NCBI GenBank assembly: GCA_036522155.1
Contig: DATDGI010000356.1
Coordinates: 1-15,259 of the forward strand
Length of the DNA: 15,259 bases
Reading direction: 5' to 3'
Source of the DNA: UBA9676 sp036522155
GTDB lineage: Bacteria > Actinomycetota > Actinomycetes > Streptosporangiales > Streptosporangiaceae
In this document: piece after piece, positions 13,657-15,259 of the stretch
How positions within the stretch are numbered: position 1 is the first letter of the stretch
Layout of the letters: each line of letters begins with the position of its first letter
Program-made: the position numbers and the translations under genes
The notes under the pieces: model-generated
Told to the model about the DNA's origin: nothing
What the model saw: the letters and a program-made list of their open reading frames with translations, nothing else
Database searches by the model: none

Positions 13657-15101
13657 CCGGCGCCCGTCCCGCCGTCCAGGTCGCCCTCGCCGGCCGTGCT
13701 GCCGCCGCCGCCACGTCCGGTCCCGCCCTGGTTCCCCGCGCCGAGCAGCGCCCGGGCGTCCCCGGCGGTCACCACCGAGCCGGTGACCAGCACACCGGCC
13801 CCGCCCAGCGGGCCGGCGGCCTCGTCGGCCAGGCCCACCGCGATCTCGATGGCGCCGTCCAGCCGGGCCGCGGCCTGGACCCGGTCCGGGCCGAAGACCG
13901 CGACGGCGAGGTCGGCCAGCTTGGCCAGGTCCATCGACCGGCCGGATGAGTTGCGGGAGACCACCAGCTCGTCCGCGACCGGCTCCAGCTGGTCCAGGAT
14001 GGCGGGCACATCCTTGTCGGCACTGACCGCCAGCACCGCGACCAGATGCCGGAAGGAGAACGCCTCGGTCACCGCGGCCAGGCTGGCGGCCATGCCCGCC
14101 GGGTTGTGCGCCGAGTCGGCGATCACCACCGGGCTGCGCCGCAGCACCTCAAGCCGGCCCGGCGAGGTCATGCCCGCGAACGCGGTCCTGAGCAGCCGCT
14201 CGCCTAGCGGGCCGGCCGCTGGCCCGGCGCTGGCGAACGCCTCGACCGCGGCCAGCGCGCAGGCCGCGTTGCCGGCCTGATACTCCCCGAACAGCGGCAG
14301 CAGCAGGTCGTGGTACTCACCGGCCAGCCCGCGCAGGGACAGCAGCTGGCCGCCGACGGCCAGTTCCCGCCCGATGACGCCGAACTCCAGTCCCTCCCTG
14401 GCCACCGTCGCGCCCACGTCCGCCGCCCGGCGCAGCAGCACCTCCGCCGCCACGACCTGCTGCTGGCCGAGCACGGCGATCGCGCCCGGCTTGATGATGC
14501 CTGCCTTCTCCCCCGCGATCTCGGCCAGGGTGGAGCCGAGGTAGCGGGTGTGGTCGATGGCCACCGGGGTTATCACCGCCACCACGCCGTCGGCCACGTT
14601 GGTCGAGTCCCAGGTGCCGCCCAGCCCGACCTCGATCACCGCCACGTCCACCGGCGCGTCAGCGAACGCGGCGAACGCCATCCCGGTCAGCACCTCAAAG
14701 AAGGACATGCGCAACGGCTGCTGCTGGTCGACCAGCGTCACATACGGCGCGACCTCGTCGTAGCTGGCCAGGAACGCCCCGGTGGGCAGCGGCTCGCCGT
14801 CCACCGCGATCCGCTCGCGGACGCTGGTCAGGTGCGGGCTGGTGAACAGGCCGGTGCGCAGGCCGCGGGCCCGTAGCAGCGCCTCGATCATCCGGGCGGT
14901 CGAGGTCTTGCCGTTGGTGCCGGTGACGTGGATGACCGGGTAGGCGCGCTGCGGATCACCGAGCAGGGTGGCCAGCGCGGTCATCCGGTCCAGGGTGGGG
15001 TCGATCGCGTGCTCGGGGCGGCGGGCAAAAATCTCCCGCTCCACCTCCCGCAGGCGCCGCTCGTCCGCGGGATCGGTGCGCGCCGGGCCGCCGCCGGTCA
15101 A
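13653..15101 (-). CDS. folC: Folylpolyglutamate synthase/dihydrofolate synthase
   Basis: 482 residues. It adds glutamate to dihydropteroate and to folates using ATP, in the cytoplasm. Mur-ligase-type features are clear: P-loop VTGTNGKTST with Lys65, SPHL (88-91), MSFFEVLTGMAF, EVGLGGTWDSTN, PVAIDHTRYLG, GEKAGIIKPG, and in the C-terminal domain SPGRLEV and DSAHNPAG. The last 30 or so residues are a Gly-rich tail. The start is TTG, overlapping the valS stop as TTGA, with GGGAG 4 bases upstream. I see no better ATG or GTG before the conserved region. Coupling to valS upstream and DUF4233 downstream points to one transcript. Confidence 0.94.
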   Translation of the reverse strand: MTGGGPARTDPADERRLREVEREIFARRPEHAIDPTLDRMTALATLLGDPQRAYPVIHVTGTNGKTSTARMIEALLRARGLRTGLFTSPHLTSVRERIAVDGEPLPTGAFLASYDEVAPYVTLVDQQQPLRMSFFEVLTGMAFAAFADAPVDVAVIEVGLGGTWDSTNVADGVVAVITPVAIDHTRYLGSTLAEIAGEKAGIIKPGAIAVLGQQQVVAAEVLLRRAADVGATVAREGLEFGVIGRELAVGGQLLSLRGLAGEYHDLLLPLFGEYQAGNAACALAAVEAFASAGPAAGPLGERLLRTAFAGMTSPGRLEVLRRSPVVIADSAHNPAGMAASLAAVTEAFSFRHLVAVLAVSADKDVPAILDQLEPVADELVVSRNSSGRSMDLAKLADLAVAVFGPDRVQAAARLDGAIEIAVGLADEAAGPLGGAGVLVTGSVVTAGDARALLGAGNQGGTGRGGGGSTAGEGDLDGGTGAG

Positions 15102-15259
15102 GCCTCTCCCTGGCCCAGCGCCGCCAGGCGGCCGGAGATCTGGACCACGTCGGCCTCGGCGGCGGCCAGCCGGCGCCGGGTGCCGGCGACCACCCCGGCG
15201 GGCGCCTTGGCCAGGAAGTCGCCGTTGCCGAGCTTGCGCTGCGCCTGATCCGCCTCCTT
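15098..15259 (-). CDS. valS: Valyl-tRNA synthetase, C-terminal 53 residues only
   Basis: Only the 3' end is inside the window; the rest lies past base 15259. The visible part, beginning KEADQAQRKLGNGDFLAKAP and ending in LAALGQGEA, is the helical C-terminal tRNA-binding arm typical of ValS (KLGN..F..KAP..VV, then RLAAAEADV). The stop overlaps the folC start as TTGA. The whole enzyme charges tRNA-Val with valine. Identification rests on this arm and on the usual valS-folC gene order. Confidence 0.88.
   Translation of the reverse strand, partial: KEADQAQRKLGNGDFLAKAPAGVVAGTRRRLAAAEADVVQISGRLAALGQGEA

Noticed and set aside
13178..13714. Longer ndk starting at 13714
   Set aside because: It would overlap DUF4233 and folC and add non-homologous sequence. 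The Shine-Dalgarno at 13184-13190 and family length fit the TTG at 13177.

Overview
The window is very GC-rich, with G or C at most third codon positions, GTG and TTG starts, and strong Shine-Dalgarno sites. The gene set and order (valS-folC-DUF4233-ndk-mreBCD-mrdA-rodA-radical SAM-DUF2344-rne) are typical of a Gram-positive actinomycete, with rod-shape genes of the kind kept in streptomycetes and streptosporangia-like lineages. The genus cannot be fixed from this sequence. All twelve protein genes lie on the minus strand, so transcription runs from high to low coordinates. There are no mobile elements, CRISPR arrays, tRNAs or rRNAs. No gene-free stretch exceeds about 160 bases.

In transcription order: (1) the last 53 codons of valS, then folC and a small DUF4233 membrane protein, all joined by 4-base overlaps (TTGA, GTGA). 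(2) After 158 bases comes ndk, with a TAGGAT-like -10 box and small palindromes upstream. (3) After 116 bases comes the elongation module: mreB, mreC, mreD, mrdA (PBP2) and rodA. From mreC onward the junctions are 1-base gaps or overlaps, so translation is probably coupled. (4) After an 86-base gap with a perfect 10-bp inverted repeat comes a two-gene unit: a B12-binding-like/radical SAM protein and its DUF2344 partner, overlapping by ATGA. (5) Overlapping the DUF2344 end by 38 bases is rne (RNase E/G), which runs off the left edge.

The genes link lateral-wall building (MreBCD, PBP2 transpeptidase, RodA glycosyltransferase) with nucleotide, folate and RNA metabolism. The core is well known. 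The less described parts are an MreD with a roughly 300-residue, strongly basic, low-complexity C-terminal tail; the radical SAM/DUF2344 pair of unknown chemistry; and an RNase E catalytic core flanked by long low-complexity arms with arginine tracts and in-frame 18-bp tandem repeats. I do not see a clearly new multi-gene system. The MreD tail and the radical SAM/DUF2344/rne unit are the best leads.
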